Shown here in pieces: positions 27,213 to 36,932 of a stretch of DNA of 64,000 nucleotides; the first letter of the stretch is position 1, and each line of letters begins with the position of its first letter. Source of the stretch: CAVPUA01 sp963708805 (lineage in GTDB: Bacteria; Actinomycetota; Actinomycetes; Mycobacteriales; Jatrophihabitantaceae); the NCBI GenBank assembly GCA_963708805.1, contig CAVPUA010000003.1, positions 1 to 64,000 on the forward strand, written 5' to 3'. Under the pieces are notes generated by a model. It was not told the origin of the DNA. It was given only the letters and a program-made list of their open reading frames with translations, and did no database searches. Both the position numbers and the translations under genes were made by a program.

Positions 27213-28103
27213 CTATTGGTGCAGCGGCGTGATGCCCCAGGTGCCCGTCCAGGACGCACCAGGCTCGAGCACGACGAGCCCCGTGCCGGAGTTGAACGCG
27301 TCGGGCGGGCAGGTCATCGGCTCGACGGCGACGCCCGGACGTCCCGGCACGAGTTCGGCGACGGTGAACACCTGCGCGTAGCCGAAGTTCTCGTCCCACC
27401 AGACGCGAGCGCCGCCGCGCTCGGCGCGGACCTCGGCGAACTGGTCGGTCAGTTCGGTGAACGCGTCGTCCAGCCGCAGCCCGCCGAGCCGGCGCCCGCC
27501 GTTCAGGTCGTACGCCGTGCCCTCGACCGCCTCGTCCCCGACCGGGAGTTGCGCCGCGTCCATGAGGATCCGCCGGCGGGCCGGCAGGGTGACCGTCACG
27601 TCGTCGAGCGGGGCGCCGTGCGTGGACAGGTAGGGGTGGAATCCCGCCCCGAACGGGGCCGCCCACTCGCCGGTGTTGGTCGCGACGGTCGTGACGCGCA
27701 GGCCGCCCGTCGCATCCAGCGTCCACGTCACCTCGACCCGTACCTCGAAGATCCAGCCGGTCTGCGGGACGAGGTCGATGTCCAGCGTCACCGACGACGA
27801 ACCCTGATCGGTGGGCGTCCACCGCGCCCACCGGCCCAGTCCGTGGATGGCGTTGCGGTTGGCCGGCTCGGTCAGCGCCAGCTGGAAGTCACGCCCCCGG
27901 AAGGAGTACTTGCCGCCACCCAGCCGATTCGGCCACGGGACGAGGACGTCGCCCGAACCCTTGGGCGGCAGGACATCCTCGGCGTACGGCACGGTGACAT
28001 CCACGCCGCCGAAGCGGTACTCGCGCAAGCCGGCGCCGACCTCGACGATCGTCGCCTCGTGATCACCGGCGCTCAGCCGGTACTGCTCCCCAGTCAACGC
28101 CAC
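27213..28103 (-). CDS. Aldose 1-epimerase family protein
   Basis: 296 residues. V-P-W-P-N-R-L-G-G-G-K-Y near residue 55, the catalytic-His region N-A-I-H-G-L-G, G-F-H-P-Y-L and a late glutamate in V-A-V-E-P-M-T. It would interconvert alpha and beta hexose anomers, or act on a related sugar. It is the last of pdxH / MFS / epimerase on the minus strand. Confidence 0.88.
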   Translation of the reverse strand: MALTGEQYRLSAGDHEATIVEVGAGLREYRFGGVDVTVPYAEDVLPPKGSGDVLVPWPNRLGGGKYSFRGRDFQLALTEPANRNAIHGLGRWARWTPTDQGSSSVTLDIDLVPQTGWIFEVRVEVTWTLDATGGLRVTTVATNTGEWAAPFGAGFHPYLSTHGAPLDDVTVTLPARRRILMDAAQLPVGDEAVEGTAYDLNGGRRLGGLRLDDAFTELTDQFAEVRAERGGARVWWDENFGYAQVFTVAELVPGRPGVAVEPMTCPPDAFNSGTGLVVLEPGASWTGTWGITPLHQ

Positions 28104-28112
28104 GGTCGGACC

Positions 28113-29426
28113 CTACTGCGCCGGATCTTGGATGACAGGTGCCTGCGAGTCGTAGCGCCAGAAGGGCCGCACGGCCAGCCCGGCGATCAGCACGACGGCA
28201 ACGCACGCGATCCCGCCACCGGCCCACGAGAAGGTCGCGCCGAACGCCGCCGCGGTGGCTCCCGCCCGCACGTCGCCCAACCGGGGACCGCCGGCGACGA
28301 CAGCGGTGAACACGCCCTGCATTCGACCCCGCATCTCGTCCGGGGCGTAGGTCTGCAGGATCGTCTGCCGGTACACCGCACTGACGAGGTCGGCCGCGCC
28401 CGCGAAGGCCAGAAGGACGACGACCAGCCAGAGCTGATGGGCCAGGCCGGACAGTGCGACGCAGGCGCCCCAGCCGACGACCGCAAGGGTGAGCGCCACA
28501 CCCTGCCGTCGGACCCGACCGATCCAGCCGCTCGAGACGCCGGCGATCACCGCGCCGATGGCGATGGCTGCGTACAACGGGCCGACGGCGCCGTGGAAAC
28601 GCTCGTCGGCGACCTGCGGGTAGAGCGAGCGCGGCATCGCCAGCACCATGGCGACGATGTCGACGCCGAAGCTCATCACCAGCACCGGTCGCTTGGCGAT
28701 GAACGCCAGACCCTCGATCACCGACCGGAAGCCGGCCTTGACCAGCGTGCCGTCCGGCAGGATCGAGGGCAGTCGGAGCGCGGAGTAGAGCGCGGCCGTG
28801 AACAGCGCGCCGTCGGCGCCGTAGGCGTAGGCGAAGCCGTGCGGGAACGACACGAGCACACCGGCGATCAGCGGCCCGACGACCTGCCCGACGTTGCCGA
28901 CCGTGAACGACAGGGTGTTGGCCGCGGGGATCTCCTCGGCCGGGACGATGCGCGGGATGATGGCGCCCCGGGCGGCCGACGCCGTGGCGAAGCCGGCGCC
29001 CTGCACGAACACGAGAGCCAGGATCAGCGGGATGCTGCCCACCGACAGCAGCGTCTGGACCAGCAGCGCGAGCGTCACGCCCCAGGTCAGGATCGAGGAC
29101 AGCAGGTACAGCCGGCGGCGGTCGACCGCGTCGGCGATCGCGCCTCCGTACAGGCCGAACACCACGATCGGCACCAGCCCGGCCAGCCCGACCAGGCCGA
29201 CGTCCAGCGAGGAATGTGACAGCGCATAGACCTGCACCGGCACTGCGACCTGCGTCAGCATCGAGCCGATGAACGCGGTGCCCTGCCCGATCAGCAGCCG
29301 GCGATAGGCCGGGTGGCGCATCGGTGTGGTGTCGACGGCGTGACGTTTGAAGAGGGTCCTCAGGCCCTTGGCCTCGTCGACGGCGTCGATCGCGACCGGC
29401 TGTTCGGGATCGTCAAGCCCGGTCAC
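28113..29426 (-). CDS. MFS transporter
   Basis: 437 residues with 12 predicted membrane segments. It is of the MFS_3 (enterobactin-exporter-like) type: P-A-Y-R-R-L-L-I-G-Q-G, V-P-V-Q-V-Y-A-L-S-H-S-S, A-D-A-V-D-R-R. GTG start overlaps the pdxH stop (GTGA). The substrate is unknown; an efflux role is the common one. Confidence 0.85.
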   Translation of the reverse strand: MTGLDDPEQPVAIDAVDEAKGLRTLFKRHAVDTTPMRHPAYRRLLIGQGTAFIGSMLTQVAVPVQVYALSHSSLDVGLVGLAGLVPIVVFGLYGGAIADAVDRRRLYLLSSILTWGVTLALLVQTLLSVGSIPLILALVFVQGAGFATASAARGAIIPRIVPAEEIPAANTLSFTVGNVGQVVGPLIAGVLVSFPHGFAYAYGADGALFTAALYSALRLPSILPDGTLVKAGFRSVIEGLAFIAKRPVLVMSFGVDIVAMVLAMPRSLYPQVADERFHGAVGPLYAAIAIGAVIAGVSSGWIGRVRRQGVALTLAVVGWGACVALSGLAHQLWLVVVLLAFAGAADLVSAVYRQTILQTYAPDEMRGRMQGVFTAVVAGGPRLGDVRAGATAAAFGATFSWAGGGIACVAVVLIAGLAVRPFWRYDSQAPVIQDPAQ

Positions 29427-30064
29427 GGGGCGAGACGCTCCAAGATCCAGTCGGGTCCGTCGAGCCGGAAGCGAAGCCGGTCGTGCAATCGGTCGGCGCG
29501 GCCCTGCCAGAACTCCACCGCCTCGGGACGCAGCAGGTAGCCGCCCCAGTCGGGCGGAGTGCTCACCGGGCCGTCACCGAAGCGCGCGCCGACCTCGGCG
29601 ACCCGCTGCTCCAGCTCGCTGCGCGAAGTGACCACCTCGGACTGCGGCGAGGCCCAGGCGCCGAGCTGGGAACCTCGGGGGCGGGAGGCGAAGTAGGTGT
29701 CGGTCTCGGCCCTCGAGACCCGCTCGACGGCCCCGCTCAGCCGAACCTGGCGTTCCATCGGCAGCCACGCGAACACCGCCGACGCGTACGGATTGACCGC
29801 GAGGTCGCGCCCCTTGGCCGACTCGTAGCCGGTGTAGAACACGATGCCCCTCTCGTCGATCGTCTTCACCAGGACGGTTCGGACGGACGGACGTCCCCGA
29901 TCGTCGGCGGTCGCCAGTTGGACGGCGTTCGGCTCGGCGACGGACGCGTCGGCCTGGGCCTCGGCGAACCAGGCGACCAACTGGGGCAACCATCCGGCCA
30001 GCACGCCGGATTCGGACAGCCGGCCCCGCTCGTAGTCGCGTCTCATGCCGGCCAGGTCGTTCAC
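29423..30064 (-). CDS. pdxH: Pyridoxamine 5'-phosphate oxidase
   Basis: 213 residues. M-R-x-x-Y-E-R-G-R-L near the start, S-V-R-T-V-L-V-K FMN-binding region, F-Y-T-G-Y-E-S-A-K-G, and R-G-S-Q-L-G-A-W-A-S-P-Q-S. Oxidises PNP/PMP to PLP with FMN. It is divergent from citrate synthase. Confidence 0.93.
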   Translation of the reverse strand: MNDLAGMRRDYERGRLSESGVLAGWLPQLVAWFAEAQADASVAEPNAVQLATADDRGRPSVRTVLVKTIDERGIVFYTGYESAKGRDLAVNPYASAVFAWLPMERQVRLSGAVERVSRAETDTYFASRPRGSQLGAWASPQSEVVTSRSELEQRVAEVGARFGDGPVSTPPDWGGYLLRPEAVEFWQGRADRLHDRLRFRLDGPDWILERLAP

Positions 30065-30088
30065 TCGGTGAAGTATCCCACCTGCCTA

Positions 30089-30117
30089 TTGGGCCCGACG
30101 CCGCCAGTGGGCACAAT
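30089..30117 (+). promoter_or_regulatory. Candidate promoter of citrate synthase
   Basis: TTGGGC (30089-30094), 17-nt spacer, CACAAT (30112-30117). The palindrome at 30149 would lie about 25 nt downstream of the start of transcription, in the leader. Confidence 0.4.
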
Positions 30118-30148
30118 GGCGAGCGGGCCCCGGGGGCACGATGATCCA

Positions 30149-30177
30149 CGGTGACCTTCGATACCCGAAGGTCACCG
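30149..30177 (+). promoter_or_regulatory. Perfect 12-bp palindrome in the citrate synthase leader
   Basis: CGGTGACCTTCG (30149-30160) and CGAAGGTCACCG (30166-30177) flank a 5-nt loop. The position, 60 nt before the start codon, suits a repressor operator or an RNA hairpin. Confidence 0.6.
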
Positions 30178-30207
30178 ATGACCAATGACCTAATGACCAA
30201 TGACCTA
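30178..30207 (+). repeat. Two exact 15-bp tandem repeats
   Basis: ATGACCAATGACCTA occurs twice back to back between the palindrome and the citrate synthase ribosome binding site. Confidence 0.8.
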
Positions 30208-30236
30208 GTAGGCAGAATCCCGAACGGAGCATGTCG

Positions 30237-31344
30237 ATGGCAAGCGACTACAGCCCAGGTCTCGAAGGCGTCATCGCCTTCGAGACCGAGATCGCCGAAC
30301 CCGACAAGGACGGCGGCTCGCTGCGCTACCGCGGCGTCGACATCGAAGATCTCGTCGGCTCGGTGACGTTCGGGAACGTCTGGGCGTTGCTGGTCGACGG
30401 CAAGTTCGGCCCCGGTCTCCCGCCGGCCGAGCCGTTCCCCATCCCCGTCCACACCGGCGACGTGCGCGTGGACGTCCAGGCGGCCCTGGCGATGCTGTCG
30501 CCGATCTGGGAGTACCGCCCGCTGCTCGACATCAGCGACGAGGAAGCCCGCGAGCAGCTGGCCCGGGCCTCGGTCATGGCGCTGTCCTACGTGGCGCAGT
30601 CGGCCCGCGGCATCGGCACCCCGGCCGTCCCGCAGACCCGCATCGACCAGTCCAAGACGATCATCGAGCGATTCATGACGCGGTGGCGCGGCGAGCCCGA
30701 CCCGGCCCACGTCAAGGCGGTCGACGCCTACTTCGTCTCGGCGGCCGAGCACGGCATGAACGCCTCGACCTTCACCGCGCGGGTCATCGCCTCCACCGGC
30801 GCCGACGTCGCGGCGGCCATGTCGGGTGCGATCGGCGCCATGAGCGGCCCGCTGCACGGCGGCGCTCCGGCCCGCGTGCTGCCCATGGTCCAAGAGGTCC
30901 AGAAGACCGGCGACGCCAAGAAGCTCGTCACGGGGATCCTCGATCGTCACGAGCGGCTGATGGGCTTCGGACACCGCGTCTACCGGGCCGAGGATCCGCG
31001 GGCCCGCGTCCTGCGCCGCACCTGCCGGGAGCTGAACTCGCCGCTGTACGACGCGGCCAACGCGCTGGAGCAGGAAGCCCTCACGCAGCTGCGCGAGCGC
31101 AATCCCGAACCGGCCGGTCGAGACCAACGTCGAGTTCTGGGCCGCCGTCATCCTGGACTTCGCCGAGGTCCCGCCGCACATGATGCCGGCGATGTTCACC
31201 TGCGCACGGACGGCCGGCTGGTCGGCCCACATCCTCGAGCAGAAGCGGATGGGCAAGTTGGTCCGCCCGTCGGCGCTCTACGTCGGGCCGGCACCGCGCA
31301 AGCCCGGCGACGTCGAGGGCTGGGACGACATAGCTCACGAGTAA
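30237..31344 (+). CDS. Citrate synthase (citrate synthase 2 type, frame-disrupted)
   Basis: The first 290 or so codons include L-R-Y-R-G-V-D-I-E-D-L, S-P-I-W-E-Y-R-P-L-L, the active-site H in A-A-E-H-G-M-N-A-S-T-F-T-A-R, G-P-L-H-G-G-A-P and G-F-G-H-R-V-Y. One extra C near 31113 shifts the frame; the next frame continues V-E-F-W-A-A-V-I-L and ends with D-D-I-A-H-E at TAA 31344. It condenses acetyl-CoA and oxaloacetate. The second ATG (30237) has GGAG at 7 nt; the first (30231) is too close to it. The final A-H-E-stop is tandemly duplicated downstream. Confidence 0.9.
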
Positions 31345-31405
31345 GGGGCTCACGAGTAAAGGGCTCACGATTAAGGGGCTCACGAGTAAGGAAGCTCACG
31401 AATAA
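31333..31405 (+). repeat. Tandem 15-bp repeat of the citrate synthase 3' end
   Basis: GCTCACGAGTAA, the last codons and stop, recurs at 31348, 31363 (GATTAA variant), 31378 and 31394 (GAATAA variant). Steps are 15, 15, 15 and 16 bp, so the first four copies are in frame, giving repeated A-H-E/D-stop. Confidence 0.85.
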
Positions 31406-31452
31406 GGATCTGGCGACGCACCCACGATTGTCACTGCGTCGAAGCACTACCG

Positions 31453-31490
31453 AAACGGACGCTGCCTCACTATTGGCGGCGTCCGTTTTT
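31453..31490 (+). terminator. Intrinsic terminator after citrate synthase
   Basis: CGGACGCTGCC pairs with GGCGGCGTCCG (one G-U) around an 8-nt loop, followed by TTTTT and preceded by AAA. Confidence 0.88.
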
Positions 31491-31584
31491 CATTTCGGAC
31501 GCCGCTGACATCGGCCGCTGCAGGGGCGGCCCCCGCCTGATGAGTCGTTCGGTAACGGCGCTGGTAACGGCTTGATCGCGGCCA

Positions 31585-31649
31585 TTGACGACTATCCGGA
31601 GCGGCGCTAACTTCTCTGCAGTTCGAAAGTTCACTTCCGTATAGCGGAA
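31585..31649 (+). promoter_or_regulatory. Promoter and tandem operator pair A (permease/uraH/uricase)
   Basis: TTGACG (31585-31590), 17-nt spacer and TAACTT (31608-31613). Immediately after the -10 come CTCTG-CAGTT-CGAAA (31614-31628) and TTCCG-TATAG-CGGAA (31635-31649), offset 21 bp. The same arrangement is found at three other promoters of the island. Repression by the local IclR-family protein is the likely mechanism. Confidence 0.7.
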
Positions 31650-31705
31650 AATCTCTACTCCTGATCGACGACGCTCGGGGTGGTCCAGCCAGTCGAGGAG
31701 GCACC

Positions 31706-33298
31706 ATGACCCTGCCCGGAATGATCAAGCGAACGGGTAAGCCGGACATCCATCAGGTCGACGAGGTACTCCCGTTCCAGCGGCTGATCATCCTGGGACT
31801 GCAGCACCTGTTCATCATGTACGCGGGTGCGGTCGCCGTGCCGTTGATCGTCGGGCCGGCCGTCGGCCTGGACGGCTCGGACATCGCGATCCTGGTGAGC
31901 GCCGACCTGCTGGTCTCAGGCATCGCGTCGATCATCCAGTCAGTCGGCATCAGCAAGATCATGGGCGTCCGGCTGCCCGTCGTCGCGGGCGCCACCTTCA
32001 CCGTCCTGAATCCGATGATCATCATCGCCAACGAGTACGGCGGCCGCGACGGTCTGCCCTACGTCTACGGCGCGATGCTGATCTCGGGCGTCTTCGGCCT
32101 GCTGATCGCCAAGCCGTTCTCGATGATCCTGCGCTTCTTCCCGCCGCTGGTCACCGGCACGGTCATCGCGATGATCGGTCTCTCGCTGATCGGCGCCGAT
32201 GTCGGCCTGATCGCGGGCAACAAGTTCAGCAACTTCGTCGCCCAGGTTCCGGTCACCACCGCAGATCAACGGCAAGACGTACGCGCAGGTCGACCGAGGG
32301 TTCGGTCGCGACGAAGATCAATCCCGACTCAGGCCAGATCTCGCACATCGTGCTGGCCGCCGTCGTCATCCTGTTGATCGTGCTCATCAGCCGGCTGTTC
32401 ACCGGCTTCATCAGCCAGACGGCCGTGCTGATCTCGATCATCATCGGCAGCCTCATCGCGATCCCGATGGATCTGCTGCACTTCAGCGGCGCCAAGGCGG
32501 GCACGGACGTCGGCGCCGCCAAGTGGTTCGGCATCAGCGAACCGTTCCACTTCGGTCATCCGAAGTTCGCCGCCGCTGCGATCATCTCCATGTGCATCGT
32601 CGTCCTGGTCACCTACACCGAGTCGACGGCTGACATGCTGGCCGTCGCCGAGATGACCGAGAAGGAACTGACGCCCAATGACCTCGCGCGCGGACTGGCC
32701 ACCGACGGTCTGTCGGCGCTGCTGGCCGGCTTCATGAACTCGTTCCCGGACACCGCGTACGCCGAGAACGTCGGCCTGATCGGTATGACCAAGGTCCGCA
32801 GTCGCTGGGTGGTCACGGTCTGCGGCGTCTTCCTGGTCATCCTGGGTCTGATCCCGAAGGTCGGCGCGATCATCTCCGATCTGCCGGCGCCGGTCATCGG
32901 TGGCGCCGCGACGGTCATGTTCGCGATGGTCACCGCGATCGGCATCCAGACCCTGAACAAGGTCACGTACGACGGACAACCACAACCTGCTGATCATCGC
33001 GGTGTCGCTGTCGTTCGGTCTGATCCCGACGATCCAGCCGGCGTTCTACCAGCACTTCCCGCAGAACTTCCAGGTGATCTTCGGGTCCAGCATCACCTCG
33101 ACGGTGATCGTCGTCTTCGTGCTGAACCTGTTCTTCAACCACTGGGGCGGCTTCACCCGGCGCAACCCGGGCACGCTCGAGATCGCGTTCGAGGCCGGCG
33201 CCATCGCCCCCGAGCCCGAGAAGGTGGCCGAGGAACTCGAGACGGCCCAGGCCAATCGCGACGCGGCCAGGGCCGAGAGTGAGGGTGGGCGCGAGTGA
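31706..33298 (+). CDS. NCS2-family nucleobase (xanthine/urate) permease (frame-disrupted)
   Basis: About 530 codons; more than ten hydrophobic segments. L-G-L-Q-H-L-F-I-M-Y-A-G-A-V-A-V-P near the start is the NCS2 signature, and P-V-I-G-G-A-A-T-V-M-F-A-M-V-T is the conserved tenth-helix region. Shifts near 32265 and 32980 split it into three frames. It should import urate, xanthine or uracil with a cation. ATG 31706 has GAGGAGG upstream. Its stop overlaps the uraH start, and the neighbours suggest urate or xanthine. Confidence 0.85.
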
Positions 33299-33633
33299 CC
33301 CTGTCGACGCACGTGCTCGATGCCGCTCGTGGCTGTCCGGCGCAGGGAGTGCCCGTCACCCTCCTTCGCCGCGGCGGCGACGAGTGGTTGCCGGCGGGCG
33401 CCGGCGAGACCGACGCGGACGGCCGGCTCAGCGGCCTGCCGTCCGCGCCGGCCGGGCTCGACGCCGGAGTCTGGCAGCTGCGCTTCGACACCGGCCACTA
33501 CTTCCGCACGACCGGGCAGGACGGCTTCTATCCGGAGGTCAGCGTGACGTTCGAGGTCACCGACCCCGCGGCGCACCACCACGTGCCGCTGCTGTTGTCG
33601 CCGTTCGCCTATTCCACCTACCGAGGGAGCTGA
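33295..33633 (+). CDS. uraH: 5-hydroxyisourate hydrolase (transthyretin-like)
   Basis: 112 residues, intact. It starts L-S-T-H-V-L-D-A-A-R-G and ends F-A-Y-S-T-Y-R-G-S, the invariant HIUase C-terminus; the conserved H and R are in place. It converts hydroxyisourate to OHCU after uricase. GTG overlaps the permease stop. The next enzyme, OHCU decarboxylase, is far away at 47106. Confidence 0.95.
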   Translation: MTLSTHVLDAARGCPAQGVPVTLLRRGGDEWLPAGAGETDADGRLSGLPSAPAGLDAGVWQLRFDTGHYFRTTGQDGFYPEVSVTFEVTDPAAHHHVPLLLSPFAYSTYRGS

Positions 33634-33639
33634 ACCCCC

Positions 33640-34536
33640 ATGGGCGTCAAGCTGGGCCACAACCAGTACGGCAAGGCCGAGACCAGGGTCGTGCGCGTCT
33701 ACCGCGACTCCGACCCGCACGAGATCGTCGACTACAACGTGAGCATCGCGCACACGGGCGATTTCGGGGACGTGCACCTCGAAGGCGACAACTCCAAATG
33801 CCTGACGACCGATGCCACCAAGAACACGGTCAACGCCTTCGCCAAGGAGTACGGCGAAGCGGCCCGCCAGCCCGAGACGTTCGGCCTGACCCTGGCCCGG
33901 CACTTCGTCGACGACGTCGATCAGATCACCGGCTGCCGCGTGAAGATCGAGATGTATCCGTGGACGCGCCTCGAGCACGCCGGCAAGCCGCACCCGCACG
34001 CATTCCGGCGCGACGGCAGCTTCGTCCGGACGGTGACGGCCACGGCCGAAGTGGGGCGCGACTGGGTCGTGTCGGGCGTCAAGGACATGGTGCTGCTCAA
34101 GACGACCGACTCCGAGTTCTTCGACTTCTACGAAGACCGCTACACCACCCTCGCCCCGACACACGACCGCGTGATGGCCACGGCGATGACCGCGCAGTGG
34201 TGGCACACCGACCGGCCCACCGACTGGCAGAAGTCCTACGACGACACGCTCGCGACGCTGAGCGACGTCTTCGCCGGCCATCACAGCCTCGCGCTGCAGC
34301 AGACGCTGTACGACATGGGCGTCGAGGTGCTCAACACGCAGAGCGGAATCGGCGAGATCCGGATGTCGCTGCCCAACAAGCACCACTTCGTCGTCGACCT
34401 CAGCCCGTACGGGCTGCAGAACGACAACGAGGTGTTCCACGCCGACGATCGTCCGTACGGGCTGATCGAGGGCACCGTCTCGCGCGAGGAGGCGGGCGAC
34501 CCCGGTCCCGCCTTCGATCCCGGAATCGGCTGGTAG
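33640..34536 (+). CDS. Urate oxidase (cofactor-free uricase)
   Basis: 298 residues, intact. G-H-N-Q-Y-G-K-A-E-T-R-V-V carries the catalytic Lys, L-T-T-D-A-T-K-N-T-V-N-A-F the conserved Thr, and N-K-H-H-F-V-V-D-L the C-terminal barrel. It oxidises urate to 5-hydroxyisourate with oxygen, giving peroxide. Six nt after uraH; ends 3 nt from the convergent IclR gene. Confidence 0.95.
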   Translation: MGVKLGHNQYGKAETRVVRVYRDSDPHEIVDYNVSIAHTGDFGDVHLEGDNSKCLTTDATKNTVNAFAKEYGEAARQPETFGLTLARHFVDDVDQITGCRVKIEMYPWTRLEHAGKPHPHAFRRDGSFVRTVTATAEVGRDWVVSGVKDMVLLKTTDSEFFDFYEDRYTTLAPTHDRVMATAMTAQWWHTDRPTDWQKSYDDTLATLSDVFAGHHSLALQQTLYDMGVEVLNTQSGIGEIRMSLPNKHHFVVDLSPYGLQNDNEVFHADDRPYGLIEGTVSREEAGDPGPAFDPGIGW

Positions 34537-34539
34537 TCC

Positions 34540-35388
34540 TCAGACCGGCCGGATCCGCACCCCGTCGACCGACGAATGCCCACCCAGGTCGAGGTCGGCG
34601 GCCAGCCGGGTCGCCGCCGTGTGCAGCAGCGGCACGGCCCGCTCGATGAGGTCGTCGGTCATCCGGGTGACCGGACCCGAGACCGACACGCCGGCGCGGG
34701 TGGGGCTGCCCGGAAGGGCCACCGCCACGCAGCGGACGCCGAGCTCCTGCTCCTCTTCGTCGACCGCATAGCCGCGGGCCCGCACGGCTTCGAGCTCGTC
34801 GAAGAACGCGCGGTGGTCGGTGATCGTGTGTGGCGTCAGGGCCGGCAGCGTGGTGCGGCGAAGCACCTCGCCGACCCCGTCCGGGGGCAGCTGCGACAGC
34901 ATGGCCTTGCCGACGGCCGTGCAGTGCACCCAGGCGCGTCGCCCGACCTCGGTGAACATCCGCATCGAGTGCCGCCCCTGGGACTGCGAGACGTAGACGA
35001 CCTCGATGCCCTCGAGCATCGCCAGGTTCGAACTCTCGCCCAGCACGTCCACCAGGTGGTGCAGGTGCGGGCCGGCCCATCGTCCGATGAGCCCGCTCGA
35101 ACTGTCGCCGAGCCGCACGAGCCGCGGTCCCAGGGCGTACTCGCGCGAGGGTTCCTGGCGGACGTAACCGAGGTTGACGAGGGTGCGGATCAGCCGGTGG
35201 ATCGTGGGCAGCGGCAGCCCGGAGCGGGTGGCCAGCTGCGAGAGTCCGACGACGCCGCCGGCGTCAGCCATCATCTCGAGCAGTTCGAAGGCGCGCTCGA
35301 TCGACTGGACGCCGGTGCCGCTGCGGGGCTGACGCTGGGCAGCGGCCTCGCCGTCCGGCTGCGCGGTTCCGGTGTCGCCGGGCGCCAT
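34540..35388 (-). CDS. IclR-family regulator of the ureide/glyoxylate genes
   Basis: 282 residues. An N-terminal winged HTH (S-I-E-R-A-F-E-L-L-E-M and S-G-L-P-L-P-T-I-H-R-L-I) and a C-terminal effector domain with H-C-T-A-V-G-K-A-M-L and Y-A-V-D-E-E-E-Q-E-L-G-V-R-C-V-A, which in E. coli AllR binds glyoxylate or allantoin-related ligands. It is divergent from malic enzyme, with an operator pair between them, and is the likely binder of the four operator pairs. Autoregulation is plausible. Inference from family and position. Confidence 0.88.
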   Translation of the reverse strand: MAPGDTGTAQPDGEAAAQRQPRSGTGVQSIERAFELLEMMADAGGVVGLSQLATRSGLPLPTIHRLIRTLVNLGYVRQEPSREYALGPRLVRLGDSSSGLIGRWAGPHLHHLVDVLGESSNLAMLEGIEVVYVSQSQGRHSMRMFTEVGRRAWVHCTAVGKAMLSQLPPDGVGEVLRRTTLPALTPHTITDHRAFFDELEAVRARGYAVDEEEQELGVRCVAVALPGSPTRAGVSVSGPVTRMTDDLIERAVPLLHTAATRLAADLDLGGHSSVDGVRIRPV

Positions 35389-35415
35389 CGATCCTCCATC
35401 ACTGGCTCGGGCGGA

Positions 35416-35478
35416 TCGAGTCGTTCAGCCGCAAGCGATATATTCCGTAAGGCAGAAGTCTATATCTGCATGGCAGAA
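35416..35478 (+). promoter_or_regulatory. Promoter and tandem operator pair B (malic enzyme, iclR)
   Basis: TCGAGT (35416-35421, weak -35), 17 nt, TATATT (35439-35444), overlapping TTCCG-TAAGG-CAGAA (35443-35457) and ATCTG-CATGG-CAGAA (35464-35478). Offset 21 bp, as in A, C and D. Confidence 0.6.
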
Positions 35479-35514
35479 ACCCGCGAGATCACGTCCACGC
35501 GCAAAGAGGCGACC

Positions 35515-36917
35515 ATGGCAGCACCGAGCCCCGGCTATTCAGTAACGCTACGGGTGGAGGTGACCCCGTCGGTGAGCGCCACGTCGGAGCTCACCGCGGC
35601 GGTCGCCCGCGCCGGAGGCGCGCTGACCGCCCTCGACGTCGTCGAGTCCCACCCGGCTCGGATCGTGGTGGACGTGACGTGCGACGCCATCGACGTGGCG
35701 CACTCCGAACGCATCACCGCCGCCGTCGGCGCCCTGCCGGGAGTGACCGTGCGGCGCGTCAGCGATCGCACGTTCCTGATCCATCTCGGCGGCAAGCTCG
35801 AGGTCAACCCGACGATCTCGTTGCGCAACCGCGATGATCTGTCGCGCGCGTACACGCCGGGCGTCGCTCGCGTGTGTCTGGCCATCGCCGCGAACCCCGA
35901 CGACGCGCGGCGGTTGACGATCAAGCGCAACACGGTCGCGATCGTCACCGACGGGTCGGCCGTCCTGGGTCTGGGCAACATCGGGCCGGCGGCCGCACTG
36001 CCGGTCATGGAGGGCAAGGCGGCCCTGTTCAAGCGCTTCGCCGGCGTCGACGCGTGGCCGGTTTGCCTTGACACTCAAGATACAGACGAGATCGTCCGAA
36101 CGGTCCAGATTCTCGCGCCGGTCTACGGCGGGGTGAACCTCGAGGACATCTCCGCCCCGCGCTGCTTCGAGATCGAGCGCCGCCTGCGCGAGACCGCTCG
36201 ACATCCCGGTCTTCCACGACGACCAGCACGGCACGGCCGTCGTCGTCTTGGCCGCGCTGACCAATGCGCTGCGGGTGGTGGACAAGAAGCTGAGCGACGT
36301 CCGGATCGTCGTGTCGCGGAGTGCGGCGCCGCCGGACACGCGATAATCCGGTTGCTGCACGCGCAAGGCGCCGGGCGACATCATCGGCTGTGACCGCGAC
36401 GGCGCGGTGTACCGCGGCAGCGACACCACCGACGAGTTCCGGCGTTGGATCGCCGACAACACCAACCGCGACAATGCGTTCGGGCTCACTGCGTGAGGTC
36501 CTGGCCGGTGCCGACGTCTTCATCGGCGTCTCGGCGCCGAACCTGCTCACCGGCGACGACATCGCCACGATGGCCTCCGACGCCATGCGTGTTCGCCCTG
36601 GCCAACCCCGACCCCGAGGTCGATCCGGTCGGCGCGCGTCCGCGCACGCCGCCATCGTCGCGACCGGCCGCTCCGACTACCCCAACCAGATCAACAACGT
36701 GCTCGCGTTCCCTGGGATCTTCCGCGGCATGCTGGACGCGGGCGCCACCGAGATCACCGACGCCACCCTGCTGGCGGCGGCGCACGCGATCGCGGACTGC
36801 GTCGCCCCGGGCGAACTGAACTCGAGCTACATCGTTCCGAGCGTCTTCGATCCGAACGTGGCGACGGCCGTGGCCGAAGCGGTGCGGCTATCGGCTGCCG
36901 TCGGGACCGGCGCGTGA
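35515..36917 (+). CDS. NAD-dependent malic enzyme with N-terminal ACT-like domain (frame-disrupted)
   Basis: N-terminal ACT-type domain (about 1-90), then the malic core: Y-T-P-G-V-A-R-V-C, T-D-G-S-A-V-L-G-L-G-N-I-G-P, M-E-G-K-A-A-L-F-K. Later frames give D-D-Q-H-G-T-A-V-V, V-G/G-A-A-G-H-A-I-I-R-L-L, and F-A-L-A-N-P-D-P-E-V. At least five shifts lie between 36200 and 36650. The enzyme oxidatively decarboxylates malate to pyruvate. Its place among glyoxylate genes suggests it drains malate made from glyoxylate. ATG 35515 has AGAGG upstream; an earlier in-frame ATG lies inside operator B. Confidence 0.82.
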
Positions 36918-36932
36918 GCACGAGGCTCGTCC

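Noticed and set aside
27180..29219. 679-codon plus-strand frame
   Set aside because: Antisense shadow of the aldose epimerase and MFS genes, which have clear family motifs; the shadow product is Arg/Asp/Gln-rich without any motif.
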